Positions 1 to 9,178 of a DNA stretch of 25,197 bases are shown in pieces (position 1 is the first letter of the stretch; the number at the start of each line of letters is the position of its first letter). Under the pieces are notes generated by a model. It was not told where the DNA came from. It saw only the letters and a program-made list of their open reading frames with translations, and searched no databases. Source of the DNA: Caulochytrium protostelioides (Eukaryota; Chytridiomycota; Caulochytriomycetes; Caulochytriales; Caulochytriaceae); assembly GCA_003615045.1 (NCBI GenBank), contig ML014306.1, forward strand, positions 8,623 through 33,819. Direction: 5' to 3'. A program made the translations under genes and the position numbers.

Positions 1-35
1 CGCATCGCATCGCATCGCATCGCATCGCATCGCAT
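1..35. repeat. (CGCAT)7 microsatellite
   Basis: Seven perfect copies of the pentamer CGCAT open the window, so the array may continue to the left. It lies upstream of the LIM-domain gene. The unit is not a known telomere repeat. Confidence 0.95.
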
Positions 36-364
36 GGACTGGATCGGTAGGTGCCGATCAGAACGCATCAGCCGCGGTGGATAGACAGCTCAAGCCGGCA
101 TGATGGCCCGCGATCGAGGTGAGCCATCAAGCCCATCCTGCGGCCCATGTACGGTTGCTGACGGTCACGACGCCCCCCCTATCCCATGGCATCCAATCAG
201 ACGGCATCGCATCGCGTCGCGCCGGCCTGATGTCGCCGTCGCCGCTCGTCGCCACTTGTCGACCCACCCGCGCTCTGCACTTTCACCGCTGCCGACGCGA
301 CTACGGGACGCTGCTGTCGACGTCGCTGCTGACACCGCCGTTCATCCCTGTTAAAGCGCTCCCC

Positions 365-717
365 ATGCCCGCGCCGTTCGCCGCCCCACCAGCCGCCGTC
401 CACGGCGCCCCGCCCATCGCGCCGCGCTCGGCCGCCTCCATCCGCTTCTCCCAGGCTCGAAGCGCCACCAGCACCAGCACCAACGGCGGTCCCATCCATG
501 GCCACCACCCCGCTCCGAGCGGCAGCCGCCGGGGTCCGAGCGCGCTAGGCGGCGCGAGTGCCCGAGGCGGTGCCCGCGGCCCCAAGGGGTCGGCGCGATC
601 GGCGGCCGCCAGCGCCGCCGCCGGGACCCCGGCCCGTGCGGGTGCCGCGGCAGGCACTGGCCGGCCCCGGGGACCGCCTCGCTCGTCCACGGCTGCTGCC
701 GCTGCCGCCGCCGCCAC

Positions 718-748
<31 letters not shown>

Positions 749-1414
749 GCGACCACGACGGCGCCGCCGGTGCACCCGCCGCGGGCGCCGTCGGCAAGTC
801 TGAAGGCGCTGGCGGCGCCGGCGTGCCACGGGTGCCGGCAGCCGATCCAGGGGACGCATCTGAAGGCGTGCGGTCACGCATACCACCCGTCGCACTTTCA
901 GTGCACGCGGTGTGCGAACGTCCTGTCGGCGGCATGCTTCTACGAGCACGAGCACGCGCCGTACTGTGAAAGCTGCTATAGCGCGCAGTTCTTGCCGACG
1001 TGCCGGTACTGCGCCACGGCGATCTGGGACCAGTGCATCACGGCGCTCGAGCAGACGTGGCACCCGGACCACTTTGTCTGCGCGCAGTGCGGGGACCGCT
1101 TCCAGCCGGGCGCCGGCTTCCTGGAGCACAACGGCCTTCCGTACTGCGAGGCCGACTACTTCAATCTGTTTGCCGTCGCGTGCGCCCGGTGCCGCTGCGG
1201 GATCCCGGGCGAGCTCGTCGCCGCCATGGGCCGCGAATGGCATCCCGCGTGCTTCCGCTGCGCCTGCTGCGACGCCGCCTTTCCGGACGGCGTCTTCTAC
1301 GAGGTCGACGGCACGCCGCGCTGCAGCGCCCATCGGAGCGGTCCCACCGTCGCCGACGCCGCCGACGCCGACCGCGCTGTCGCCGCGGGGGCCGTCGTGA
1401 CGACCGCCGGATAA
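365..1414 (+). CDS. Three-LIM-domain protein
   Basis: A 349-residue protein with a disordered Ala/Pro/Gly/Ser-rich first half (about residues 1-150, including a poly-Ala run) followed by three consecutive LIM zinc-binding domains starting at Cys154, Cys213 and Cys273. LIM1 opens CHGCRQPI and closes in YCESC; LIM2 opens CRYCATAI and has WHPDHFVCAQC; LIM3 opens CARCRCGI and has WHPACFRCACC and a terminal CSAH. Each domain binds two zinc ions and mediates protein contacts. Tandem C-terminal LIM domains behind a disordered N-terminus recall paxillin/Pxl1 or related fungal cytoskeletal and Rho-pathway adaptors, but no RhoGAP or other catalytic domain is present, so the partner is unknown. The reading frame is open further upstream, with another ATG at 230; 365 was chosen because the Ala/Pro-rich composition starts there. 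No intron is needed. Confidence 0.85.
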
Positions 1415-2125
1415 CCCTCCTCCGTGGCGGCTCAGCCCCAGGACGCGATCGCCGGCTGTGGCGCACGCCGACGCTGCCGACCCTCCGGTCGCCACCGCGC
1501 AGGGCGTTGAATGCGGCCGCGGGTTATAACGGTGATGGGCGGCGCTGTGCTGCGCCACACCACGCCACGCGCCGCTGGGACGCCATCATGGATCGCTCTC
1601 ATGGAGGGCCGCGGCTGCAGCTGCCGCTCGCCGTCCCAACGGATGCTGTCGCCCAGTAACGGCGACGACGGCACTCAGACCGTCATCGATACGCCGCCCG
1701 CACTCACCTCTGCTTGCTCAGCGCTGCTACCCCCTCCACGCTTCGGCGCCATGGGCGGAGAGTCCGCGGTGGCGGCCTAGGGCTCCGATCGTCGTAGCAC
1801 GTGGATGCCATCGAACGGCCCGTCGGCTCGTCTCGCCTCCCTCGTCCCCTTCCTGTCGGCCTTTGCCACGCGTCTCTCGCGCGTGTTTCTGCCCAGCCAC
1901 GGCCCCGACCACGACCACGAACCACAACCGCTAGCAAACCTGCCGACGCGGTCGCGCGTCGCCGGTAGGACCCCCCGTCTTCATGCGTGCGGTAGGATCT
2001 CGGACGCAACCGGACGCCCGTCTTCACTCTCGGTCGCTTGCGACCGACGCGCTCACGCGCGGTGCCGCAGCGGCCTCACGGCAGCAATCGCCCTGAAGGC
2101 CCCGACGGCCGCCGCGGCTCCCACG
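1415..2125. other. Intergenic region, LIM gene to MINDY gene
   Basis: No convincing gene. The only recognisable signal is a CACGTG box at 1798-1803. The MINDY frame is open from 1805, but its first 107 codons have Arg/Ser-rich composition unlike the rest and look like leader or promoter. Confidence 0.6.
1798..1803. promoter_or_regulatory. CACGTG (E-box) upstream of the MINDY gene
   Basis: A palindromic CACGTG lies 323 bp before the chosen start codon of the MINDY gene. In fungi this core is bound by bHLH factors such as Cbf1. The motif is short and expected by chance several times in a window this GC-rich; it is listed because the same core recurs before other genes here. Confidence 0.3.
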
Positions 2126-3736
2126 ATGGCCGACGCCGCCGACGCCGCGCTCGCCAGCGCCGCCCCGCCGGTCCATGCGTCCGCGACGGCGGCTGCAGCG
2201 CCACCGACGATGGTCTCGTCGGTGGGCGCCGTGCCGCCGCCGCGGGCCTGCCCGGACGATCTGTCGGAGACCGTACCGCTGACGGCGACGGTCGACTCGT
2301 CGGTGCCGGTATCAGCCGCCGATGTGGCGCCCGTGTCGGCGCCCGCGGCCGCCGCTGAAGCCCCCGAGGCCGTCGCGCCTCTGCCAACGCTCACCGACGC
2401 CTCTGCCGACGTGAATGCCGACGTGGATATTGACGCGGCCGCCGATGCTGATGCCGCTGGCGTCGATGCCGATGCGGTCTACGCGACCAAGACGATCGCG
2501 TACCAGCCGCCGACATTCCTGGACCCGGACGCGGCGGTCGGCACGTACCGCATCGTGCTGCAGAACGCGAATGGCCCATGCCCACTCATCGCGCTGTCCA
2601 ATGTGCTGATCCTGCGCGGCGAGATCCGCTTGACGGGGCCGACGGTCGCGGCGCCTGAGCTCATCCGCCAGATCGCCCGCTGCGTGCTGGATCGAGCGCC
2701 TCTGGCCGCCGCGGACGCCGTCGCCACCGACACCACCGTCGCCACCGACGCCGTCGCGCCGCGTCCCAGCGTCCTCACGCGCGCCGACCTCCTGCGGATC
2801 CTGCCGCCGCTGCGCAACGGGATGGACGTCAACCTCTACTTTGACTCGCCGTTCCACTTCGCGTCGACGCCGTCGCTGGACCTCTTCCGCCAGCTGGACA
2901 TTGCGCTCGTGCACGGCTGGCTTGCGGACCCAGAGACGGACGCCGCCGCGCACGCGGTGCTTGCCCAGGACTGGCGGCACTACGACCACGCCATGGAGCA
3001 GATCTGCCTCGCCATGGACGCCAACGAGGCCCTCGCGGCGGCCACGGCGGCCACGGTGGTGGCGGCGACGGCGCCCCGCCACGACGCTGACCGCGACCGT
3101 CTCATCCACCAGGCGCTGGTCGCCCAGGACTTCTTCGACACGCACGCGAGCCAGCTCACGCCCTATGGCATCCGCCGCCTCACGCACGAGGTCTCCCCGG
3201 GCACCTTCAGCGTGCTCTTCCGCAACGCCCACTTCGCGGTGCTCCACGTCCGCCACGGCGCGCTGTACACGCTCGTCACGGACCAGGGCGTCGCCGAGGA
3301 CGGCCGCGCCGTGTGGCAGACGCTCGCCGACGTCTCGGACGACGGCGACTTTGTCGACGCCCACTTCATGCCGCCGCCGGCCGCGGCACCGCCGGCCCCT
3401 GCGGCGGCGGCGGCGGCGGCGGCGGCGGACGCGGACGCGGGCGGCTCCGCGACGTATGCGGAGCTCGTGCGCGAGCAGCAGCGCCAGCAGACGGCCGCGT
3501 CACCGGGCGACGCCGACCTGGCGTACGCGCTGTCGCTGCAGGATGAGCTGAACGCGCAGGACACGCGCCATGCCGGCGCCGGGGCACCGGCAGGGGGCCG
3601 GCCGGCGCCGCGAGCTGGACCCCTGCCGGCCGGGCGCCCGCGGCCTGCCGGCCCCGCCGCGGGAGGCCGCGCGTCGGGCTCGAACGCCGACCTGCGCTCG
3701 TCGAAGAGCAAGAAGGCGGGCTGTGCGGTCATGTAG
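2126..3736 (+). CDS. MINDY-family (FAM63) deubiquitinase with C-terminal CaaX box
   Basis: A 536-residue cysteine protease of the MINDY family, which trims K48-linked polyubiquitin. The catalytic core starts near residue 140: YRIVLQNANGPCPLIALSNV gives the oxyanion Gln146 and nucleophile Cys152, and FRNAHFAVL gives the catalytic His369, followed by the family hallmark LVTDQG and a VW..L block. After a poly-Ala linker, DADLAYALSLQDEL near residues 467-480 matches a MIU/UIM-type ubiquitin-binding helix, as in MINDY-1/2. The last residues are a Lys/Ser-rich stretch and CAVM, a textbook CaaX box predicting farnesylation and membrane attachment. Residues 1-120 are acidic, Ala-rich and probably disordered. 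ATG 2126 was chosen (context CACGATGG); the frame is open back to an ATG at 1805, but that extension lacks recognisable sequence. Single exon. Confidence 0.9.
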   Translation: MADAADAALASAAPPVHASATAAAAPPTMVSSVGAVPPPRACPDDLSETVPLTATVDSSVPVSAADVAPVSAPAAAAEAPEAVAPLPTLTDASADVNADVDIDAAADADAAGVDADAVYATKTIAYQPPTFLDPDAAVGTYRIVLQNANGPCPLIALSNVLILRGEIRLTGPTVAAPELIRQIARCVLDRAPLAAADAVATDTTVATDAVAPRPSVLTRADLLRILPPLRNGMDVNLYFDSPFHFASTPSLDLFRQLDIALVHGWLADPETDAAAHAVLAQDWRHYDHAMEQICLAMDANEALAAATAATVVAATAPRHDADRDRLIHQALVAQDFFDTHASQLTPYGIRRLTHEVSPGTFSVLFRNAHFAVLHVRHGALYTLVTDQGVAEDGRAVWQTLADVSDDGDFVDAHFMPPPAAAPPAPAAAAAAAAADADAGGSATYAELVREQQRQQTAASPGDADLAYALSLQDELNAQDTRHAGAGAPAGGRPAPRAGPLPAGRPRPAGPAAGGRASGSNADLRSSKSKKAGCAVM

Positions 3737-4343
3737 CTTCGATCTCTGTATATTCGCCAGCGACAGGGACGATCAGCGGAGGGATTGACGGAGACGGCGT
3801 GGCGGCAGCCGCGGCGGCCACGGTCGTTGTCGCGCTGTTAGACGTCGAGCGTCGCGCTAAGCCCCCGGCGGCGCCCACGGCCGGTCGGGGTCGTCGAGAA
3901 AGGGAGGACGTGTGGCCCCCTGTGGCGTTCGGCGGCGGCGACCCCTGCTTTGGCCACCGCCTTCGGACGAGTAAGCGAGCGGCGTGCCATGCCCGTGGCG
4001 TCCTTCGGGCGGAAAGTGTTCGTGGCCGGTCGCTTCATGGGAGATAGCCTCGATAGCCGTCAAGCCAAGTAGCGCCGATTCTGCGCGTTGCCGTCGCCGT
4101 CGCCGTCGCCGCGGCGGGTGAGCTGAGTGCGCGGCGGTCCTCGGCGGCCGGCGAGCAAGCCCGCCTCTATCGCCTCGCCGACGGCCTCACGCTGCGGCTT
4201 CTGCGCATCACAACGACTCCCTGCGGCCCTTGACGCCTTCCCGCCGTGACTCCGTGAGTGATCCGCGCCGCGCGGCGTCCCGGGCGTGGCCACGTTGCAC
4301 CCCTCCTTGGCGCCGCCAGCCCGCGCGCCGCCCGTCCGTCACC
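3737..4343. other. Intergenic region, MINDY gene to PRP18
   Basis: About 600 bp with no supported gene. It contains a short CCGTCG-type run near 4090-4115 and short open frames without recognisable sequence. The PRP18 frame is open from 4230, but the Prp18-like N-terminus begins at 4344. Confidence 0.6.
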
Positions 4344-5975
4344 ATGGACGTGCTGAAGGCGGAGTTGGAGCGGCAACGCGCCGAGCGCACCCGCCGCGCC
4401 GGCAAGACGGGCGCCGCTCCGGCCGCGGCGTCCTCGCCGTCGCCCGCGGCGTCCTCGGCCGTCGCCGCCGGCCCGCGATCGCCGCCGGCATCCGCGCCGC
4501 ACGGCGTCTATGTCCCGCGCCGCGTCGTCCTCGCCCAAGAAGCCGCCGCGCGGCAGCGCGAGCTCGACGCCCGGCGGCGGGCGGCCGCCGCCGCAAGCGC
4601 AGCTGCCGCTGCGGGCGTCTCGACGCGGCGCGCGTCGCCGTCCACGCCGTCCGCCGCATCGCCCGCGCTGTTAATCACCAAACGGCCGGCGGCCCGCGCG
4701 CCAGCCCAAACGTCTGCAGGGCCCCGCGGCCAGCCCCCTCGTGGCAGCAGCAGCAGCAGCAGCAGCAGCACCGGCGGCGACGGCGACGACTCGAAAGCCA
4801 AGCGAGCCAAGCGAGCCCATCGTGCCGGCACGACGGCGGCCGCGGACCCGTCGCCGCCCACCACCGCCACTGCACCCGGATCAGCCATCACGACGCCGGT
4901 CGTCGTCGCTGATCCGCCGCGGGATGCGACGGCGGCGACCGGCGGTGCCGCCGATGTCGCCGACACCGCCGCTGGCCGCGAGCGCGCGGTGGTCCTGCCG
5001 CCGCCGCCGCCGCCGCTGGCGCCGCCGCCCGAGGCCGACGCAGAAGCCGAGCAGGAGCAGCTCGCGCGGCTGCGGGCGCGCCACGACGAGATCATCCGCC
5101 GCCTGCGCGCGCGCGAGCAGCCGATCCGCCTCTTTGGCGAGACCGACGTCGAGCGCTTCCAGCGGCTGCAGCGCCTCGAGGCCACGGAGGACGCGTCCTT
5201 CGGCCAGCGCGACGAGTTCCGGCTCGCGATGGCGAAGGCCGCCAAGGGCCTCGATCTCGAGCTGCTCCGCGGCGGCCCGGACGCCGCCGACGCCGCGACG
5301 GGCAGTGCCGCGGGCCGCGCCGGCGGGAGCGGGAGCGCTTCGGCTCGGAGCCGTTACGGCGCGGGCGCCGCCGCCGCTGCAGCGTCATCGTCGTCGTCCA
5401 GCGGCGGCGGCGGCGGAGATATGCTGGACGGCGCCGGGCCGGCGCTGGAGAAGATTGACCCGTCAGGGATCGGGATCGCGCTGTACCAGTCGGACCCCCT
5501 GCGCGCGCGGCTGCTGATTGTGGTGTACTTGAGCCAGGTGCTGCGGCAGTGGGACAAGCACATGCAGCAGCGGACGGACGACGTGAAGCGGTCGGTGGCG
5601 GGCAAGCACGAGACGGTGCTGCAGGCGCAGTCGTCGGCGTCGCTGGCGTCGCTGTTCAAGGCGCTGCGCAACGACGCGATCGAGCCGGACGTGGTCGCGC
5701 GCATCTGCGAGATCTGCGACGCGCTGCAGCGCCGCGAGTATCTGCAGGCGAACGACGCGTATCTGCGACTCTCGATCGGCAACGCACCGTGGCCCATCGG
5801 CGTCACCATGGTCGGCATCCACGAGCGCTCGGCCCGCGAAAAGATCTTTTCCTCCCACGTGGGCCACGTGCTGAACGACGAGACCCAGCGCCGCTGGATC
5901 CAAGCGCTCAAGCGGCTCATGACCTTTGCCCAGACCCGCTGGCCGCCCGACGACCCGGCCAAGCTCATGGGCTGA
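4344..5975 (+). CDS. Pre-mRNA-splicing factor Prp18
   Basis: Prp18 acts in the second catalytic step of splicing, holding the 3' splice site with Slu7 in the U5-containing spliceosome. The start MDVLKAELERQRAER matches the conserved family N-terminus, which fixes ATG 4344. Residues about 256-290 (PIRLFGETDVERFQRL) form the splicing factor motif shared with Prp4. The Prp18 helical domain covers about residues 385-540, including the almost invariant loop NAPWPIGVTMVGIH starting at residue 480 and HVLNDETQRRWIQALKRLM. At 543 residues it is much longer than typical Prp18 proteins of about 250-340; the excess is low-complexity Ala/Ser/Pro sequence at about 20-240, including a Ser run coded by (AGC)n near 4744-4770, and a Gly/Ala/Ser-rich linker at about 310-370. 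Single exon. Confidence 0.95.
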   Translation: MDVLKAELERQRAERTRRAGKTGAAPAAASSPSPAASSAVAAGPRSPPASAPHGVYVPRRVVLAQEAAARQRELDARRRAAAAASAAAAAGVSTRRASPSTPSAASPALLITKRPAARAPAQTSAGPRGQPPRGSSSSSSSSTGGDGDDSKAKRAKRAHRAGTTAAADPSPPTTATAPGSAITTPVVVADPPRDATAATGGAADVADTAAGRERAVVLPPPPPPLAPPPEADAEAEQEQLARLRARHDEIIRRLRAREQPIRLFGETDVERFQRLQRLEATEDASFGQRDEFRLAMAKAAKGLDLELLRGGPDAADAATGSAAGRAGGSGSASARSRYGAGAAAAAASSSSSSGGGGGDMLDGAGPALEKIDPSGIGIALYQSDPLRARLLIVVYLSQVLRQWDKHMQQRTDDVKRSVAGKHETVLQAQSSASLASLFKALRNDAIEPDVVARICEICDALQRREYLQANDAYLRLSIGNAPWPIGVTMVGIHERSAREKIFSSHVGHVLNDETQRRWIQALKRLMTFAQTRWPPDDPAKLMG

Positions 5976-6085
5976 CCGCGAAGAGCGTGTCGGGCTCGCG
6001 GCGCCTCCATCGCGTAGTTGCTTGTAGGATGAATAGAGACCATGGCATCGACCATCGATGGCGGTGAATGGGAGGGGCCGTCATG

Positions 6086-6241
6086 GCTCTCGCAGCGGCT
6101 CTCGCAGCGGCTCTCGCAGCGGCTCTCGCAGCGGCTCTCGTAGCGACTCTCGTAGCGGCTCTCGTAGCGGCTCTCGTAGCGGCTCTCGCAGCGGCTCTCG
6201 TAGCGACTCTCGTAGCGACTCTCGCAGCGGCTCTCGCAGCG
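6086..6241. repeat. 12-bp minisatellite, 13 units
   Basis: Thirteen contiguous units of RCTCTCGYAGCG (156 bp) with no indels. Only two positions vary: the first base (G or A) and the eighth (C or T). The variants are not randomly placed: C-type units sit at both ends and T-type units in the middle. The array lies in the gap between PRP18 and the START gene. It is open in several frames (Ser-Gly-Ser-Arg repeats on +), but nothing suggests that it is translated. Confidence 0.95.
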
Positions 6242-6304
6242 GCTCGCCAGGATCGGTGTCGCGGAGTGCCAATGGGAAAGGAAAGGGGCACCCGCCAGCC
6301 AGAC

Positions 6305-6449
6305 CACGTGAAGGAAGGGCGCCCTGAATGTCTTGCACGCCGCCGCGATCGCGATCGCTCCGATCAGGCGACGGCCAGGGACACAACCTCCGCGGCGCCG
6401 CGGGGTCCTCGGTTCCACCGCGGTGGACTCAGGGCCCGCGGGACACGTG
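6305..6449. promoter_or_regulatory. Two CACGTG boxes before the START-domain gene
   Basis: CACGTG occurs at 6305-6310 and 6444-6449, 222 and 83 bp before ATG 6527. Both are perfect palindromes flanked by different bases. They are candidate bHLH sites by analogy with the clusters before the GATA and KAR5 genes; no TATA-like element was seen. Confidence 0.35.
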
Positions 6450-6526
6450 GCGTCGTCCTCATCCTCGCCCTCGACGCCGCCGCCGCGGCCACATCGTGAG
6501 CGTGCGACGCCACTGAAGAAGGGTCC

Positions 6527-8788
6527 ATGGCCGCGGCCGCAGCGTCCAACAGAAGCCATCGTGCGTCCGCCGGGACCGCCTTCAGCGTGCCGAGATCAAC
6601 CTCCGGTCCGCGACAGCCCCTGCCGTCTTCCACTGCCCGGCCTCGTCCGTATCTTGCCTCGCGGCGTCCGTGCCTGTCGCCACCACCTCACGATCTCGCT
6701 GCGCTCGCCGTCCTGTCCGCCGTGTCGCGGTCCGACGCGTGGAGGGGACCGCGCATGCCGCCGCCACCGCTGCATACGCTCGCGCTGGCCACCGACATGC
6801 TCGTCCTGCTGAGTCGGCCCGCGCGACGGCTCGCCACCGTCGCCGTCATGCGCCGCGTCCTCCTCGTCGCGCTCCTGCTCGTCTGCGCCGCACGATCCCG
6901 CCTCGCGCACTCGCTCCGCCGCCCGATCGCACGCTGGCTCGTCCGCCTCGCCTTTCGGTGTGACGCTCCCGTCGCCGCGACCGCCGCCGCCGCCGCTGCC
7001 CGCGCCTCCCGCGCCGAGCGTGCTGCTGCTGCCGCCGCCGCCGCCGCCGCCGCCGATCTCCTGATCGCCACCACCGCCACCAACCACGCGGATGCCGCTG
7101 CCGCGCCGCGGTGTCCCAACGGCGGCCTCCTCAGCCCCGCATCCAGTCACGTGGACGCGGCGCTCAGTCCATCAAGTAGCACGTCGCCGTCCGCGTCGCC
7201 GTCCTCGCGCCGCCGCGGTCTGGGCGCCGCCGCCTCTGCCGCCGTCGACGCCGCCGCGGACGCGGCCGCGTCATCGGACCCATCGGCCGCCGCGGCGACG
7301 ACGACGCCGTCGCGCCGCCGGACGGCGCGGACGCTGCTCTCGGACCCGGCGCTGCGGCTGTACACGACGCCGTACGGCACGCCGCCCGATCTGGCGGCCG
7401 CGGTGGCCGAGGGCCTGCGGATCGTGCGGCAGCTGCGCGCCGTCGACGCCGCGCAATGGAGCGAGGTCGGCGTTGACCAGGGCGTCGCCATCCGCACGCT
7501 GGACCCGGCGACCGTCGGCGCCGCGCTGCAGGGCGTGTGCGCGCGGCCGCCCGGCGCCGACATGAGTGGCATCCGCGGCCACTACCGCCTGCGCGGCTGG
7601 GGCTTCCGTGAGATCATGGCGGTCGTCCGCAACATGACGGCGCGCCAGACCTGGGACCCGCGCTTCAGCGACGGCACCGTGCTGCGCTACGCGACGCCCA
7701 CCGACCAGCTCGTGCATACCGTGCAGCAGGGCAACTTCCTCGTGTCGTCGCGCGAGTTCCTGACCGTCTCGACGGTCCGCTTCCTGCCGCCGAAGCTCAC
7801 GGCGCGCGTGGCCCGTGCGTGCGCGTCAAGCCCGGACCCGCGGTACACGGCCCAGCGGGTCGCGCCTGAGGCCTTGCTCGTCAGCACGTCTCTGGACCAC
7901 GCGCTCGATCCGGGCGTCGGCCCCAAGCGCGTCCGCGGCTGGCTGCACTGCTCCGCGTTCGGCTTCAACGACATCGCTGCCCCACCGACGACGAGCCCCC
8001 ATGCCGCCCTGGCGAACGCCGCCACCGCCGCCGCCACCGACATCGACTACCTCATCCAGGTCGACCCGTGCGGCAGCGTCCCCGGCTCGCTGATGGTGCA
8101 GGCGCAGAAGCAGACCCCGCTGCACCTCGTCCACATCGAGCGCTACCTGCGCGATGTCGGCGGTATCCCCTTCGTGCTCGGCTGCGATGCCGACTGGCAC
8201 GTTGCGCCGCGCGCGCCGTGGGACCCGAAGTCCGCCGCGCCTGTCTGGCAGCTGCGCGCCACGACGCGCACCGAGCACGCCCTCTGGCGCCGCCAGGCGC
8301 TCGCCCGCGCGCCGCTGGCCGCCGCCGCCGCCGCTGGCGAGCCCGCCACCGACAGCGACAGCGACGCCGAGGGCGTCGACCTCGATGCCCAGGCCGCCTT
8401 CCTCGCCAACACGCTGCTGCTCGCGCTCCCCCGCGCCGTGTTTCCCCACAGCGCCGCGGTCACGTACGCGGCGACGGCGCATGGCGGCGACGACGACGGC
8501 GAGACCGATGCCGACGCCCCTCCCGATCCGTCCGCCGCCGCCGCTACCGCCGACGGGGCGGCGTCGTCGGCGTCGGCGTCGGCGCCGGCCATGGCCGCGC
8601 CCGAGATCCGGTGGATGGGCGTGGACGAGCTGCCGGCGAGCCTGCGCCGCGGGTTCTCGACGCACACGGCGGGCCTCGTGGCCGTGCAGTATGCGCGGAC
8701 CGGGGGCACGGCCCTGCCGCGCCACGTGACGCTGGACATCGCGCCGGCCGCCGCCTGGGCCGTGCACCACCGCGCCGGTGCCGCATAG
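6527..8788 (+). CDS. START-domain lipid-binding protein with N-terminal hydrophobic segment
   Basis: A 753-residue protein. Residues about 295-555 resemble the START (StAR-related lipid transfer) fold: WDPRFSDGTVLRY, then a VQQGNFLVSSREF strand, GWLHCSAFGFND, DYLIQVDPCGSVPGSL and a final helix LVHIERYLRDVGGIPF. START domains bind sterols, phospholipids or ceramide in a cavity and move them between membranes. Near residues 100-125 there is a hydrophobic stretch (VLLVALLLVCAA) next to Arg-rich flanks, compatible with a membrane anchor, so the protein may be tethered to an organelle membrane. Residues 140-270 are Ala/Ser-rich and probably disordered, and the C-terminal 200 residues are also low in complexity. 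ATG 6527 is the first in frame; ATG 6755 just before the hydrophobic part is an alternative. The ligand cannot be read from the sequence. Confidence 0.8.
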   Translation: MAAAAASNRSHRASAGTAFSVPRSTSGPRQPLPSSTARPRPYLASRRPCLSPPPHDLAALAVLSAVSRSDAWRGPRMPPPPLHTLALATDMLVLLSRPARRLATVAVMRRVLLVALLLVCAARSRLAHSLRRPIARWLVRLAFRCDAPVAATAAAAAARASRAERAAAAAAAAAAADLLIATTATNHADAAAAPRCPNGGLLSPASSHVDAALSPSSSTSPSASPSSRRRGLGAAASAAVDAAADAAASSDPSAAAATTTPSRRRTARTLLSDPALRLYTTPYGTPPDLAAAVAEGLRIVRQLRAVDAAQWSEVGVDQGVAIRTLDPATVGAALQGVCARPPGADMSGIRGHYRLRGWGFREIMAVVRNMTARQTWDPRFSDGTVLRYATPTDQLVHTVQQGNFLVSSREFLTVSTVRFLPPKLTARVARACASSPDPRYTAQRVAPEALLVSTSLDHALDPGVGPKRVRGWLHCSAFGFNDIAAPPTTSPHAALANAATAAATDIDYLIQVDPCGSVPGSLMVQAQKQTPLHLVHIERYLRDVGGIPFVLGCDADWHVAPRAPWDPKSAAPVWQLRATTRTEHALWRRQALARAPLAAAAAAGEPATDSDSDAEGVDLDAQAAFLANTLLLALPRAVFPHSAAVTYAATAHGGDDDGETDADAPPDPSAAAATADGAASSASASAPAMAAPEIRWMGVDELPASLRRGFSTHTAGLVAVQYARTGGTALPRHVTLDIAPAAAWAVHHRAGAA

Positions 8789-9178
8789 CGCTCCAAAGGC
8801 TGGGCCTGGACCGTTCGTCCCGCCGGGCGTAACGTGCTCGGCCTGTGGGCCGAAAGGCCACGCGACCCCTGTTCCCGGCGCCGTGAGCTGCAGCCGCTTC
8901 TTTCCACGTGGTGGCGCCGACGACCTCATCACCTCCCCTTCCCCGCATGGCCGCGTGGCCGCTGACGCGTCACCCGTATGCTGGCGCGCGCCAGCCAGCC
9001 TGTGAGTCGTACCCAATCCACAAATTAGCGACGTGTATAACGTACATGGTATATGGAAAAATGTCAAAAAAAGAGGTCTCTCTACAAAACCCTAGCTTCG
9101 AGGGGGGGCCGAGGTCGGCCGGTCCTCGGAGAACGGGCCGGGCCGGTGCCAACGGGATTCGAGGGGGTGGCGAAGCGC
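8789..9178. other. Convergent intergenic region with AT-rich patch
   Basis: This is the 3' flank shared by the START gene (+) and uS8 (-). A clear AT-rich patch at about 9010-9100, with GTATAACG, ATGGTATATGG and an A7 run, stands out in GC-rich surroundings and is a plausible zone for 3'-end formation of both transcripts. No gene was seen. Confidence 0.5.

Noticed and set aside
1-35. Telomere-like repeat at the window edge
   Set aside because: CGCAT is not a known telomere unit, and similar short arrays occur throughout the window.
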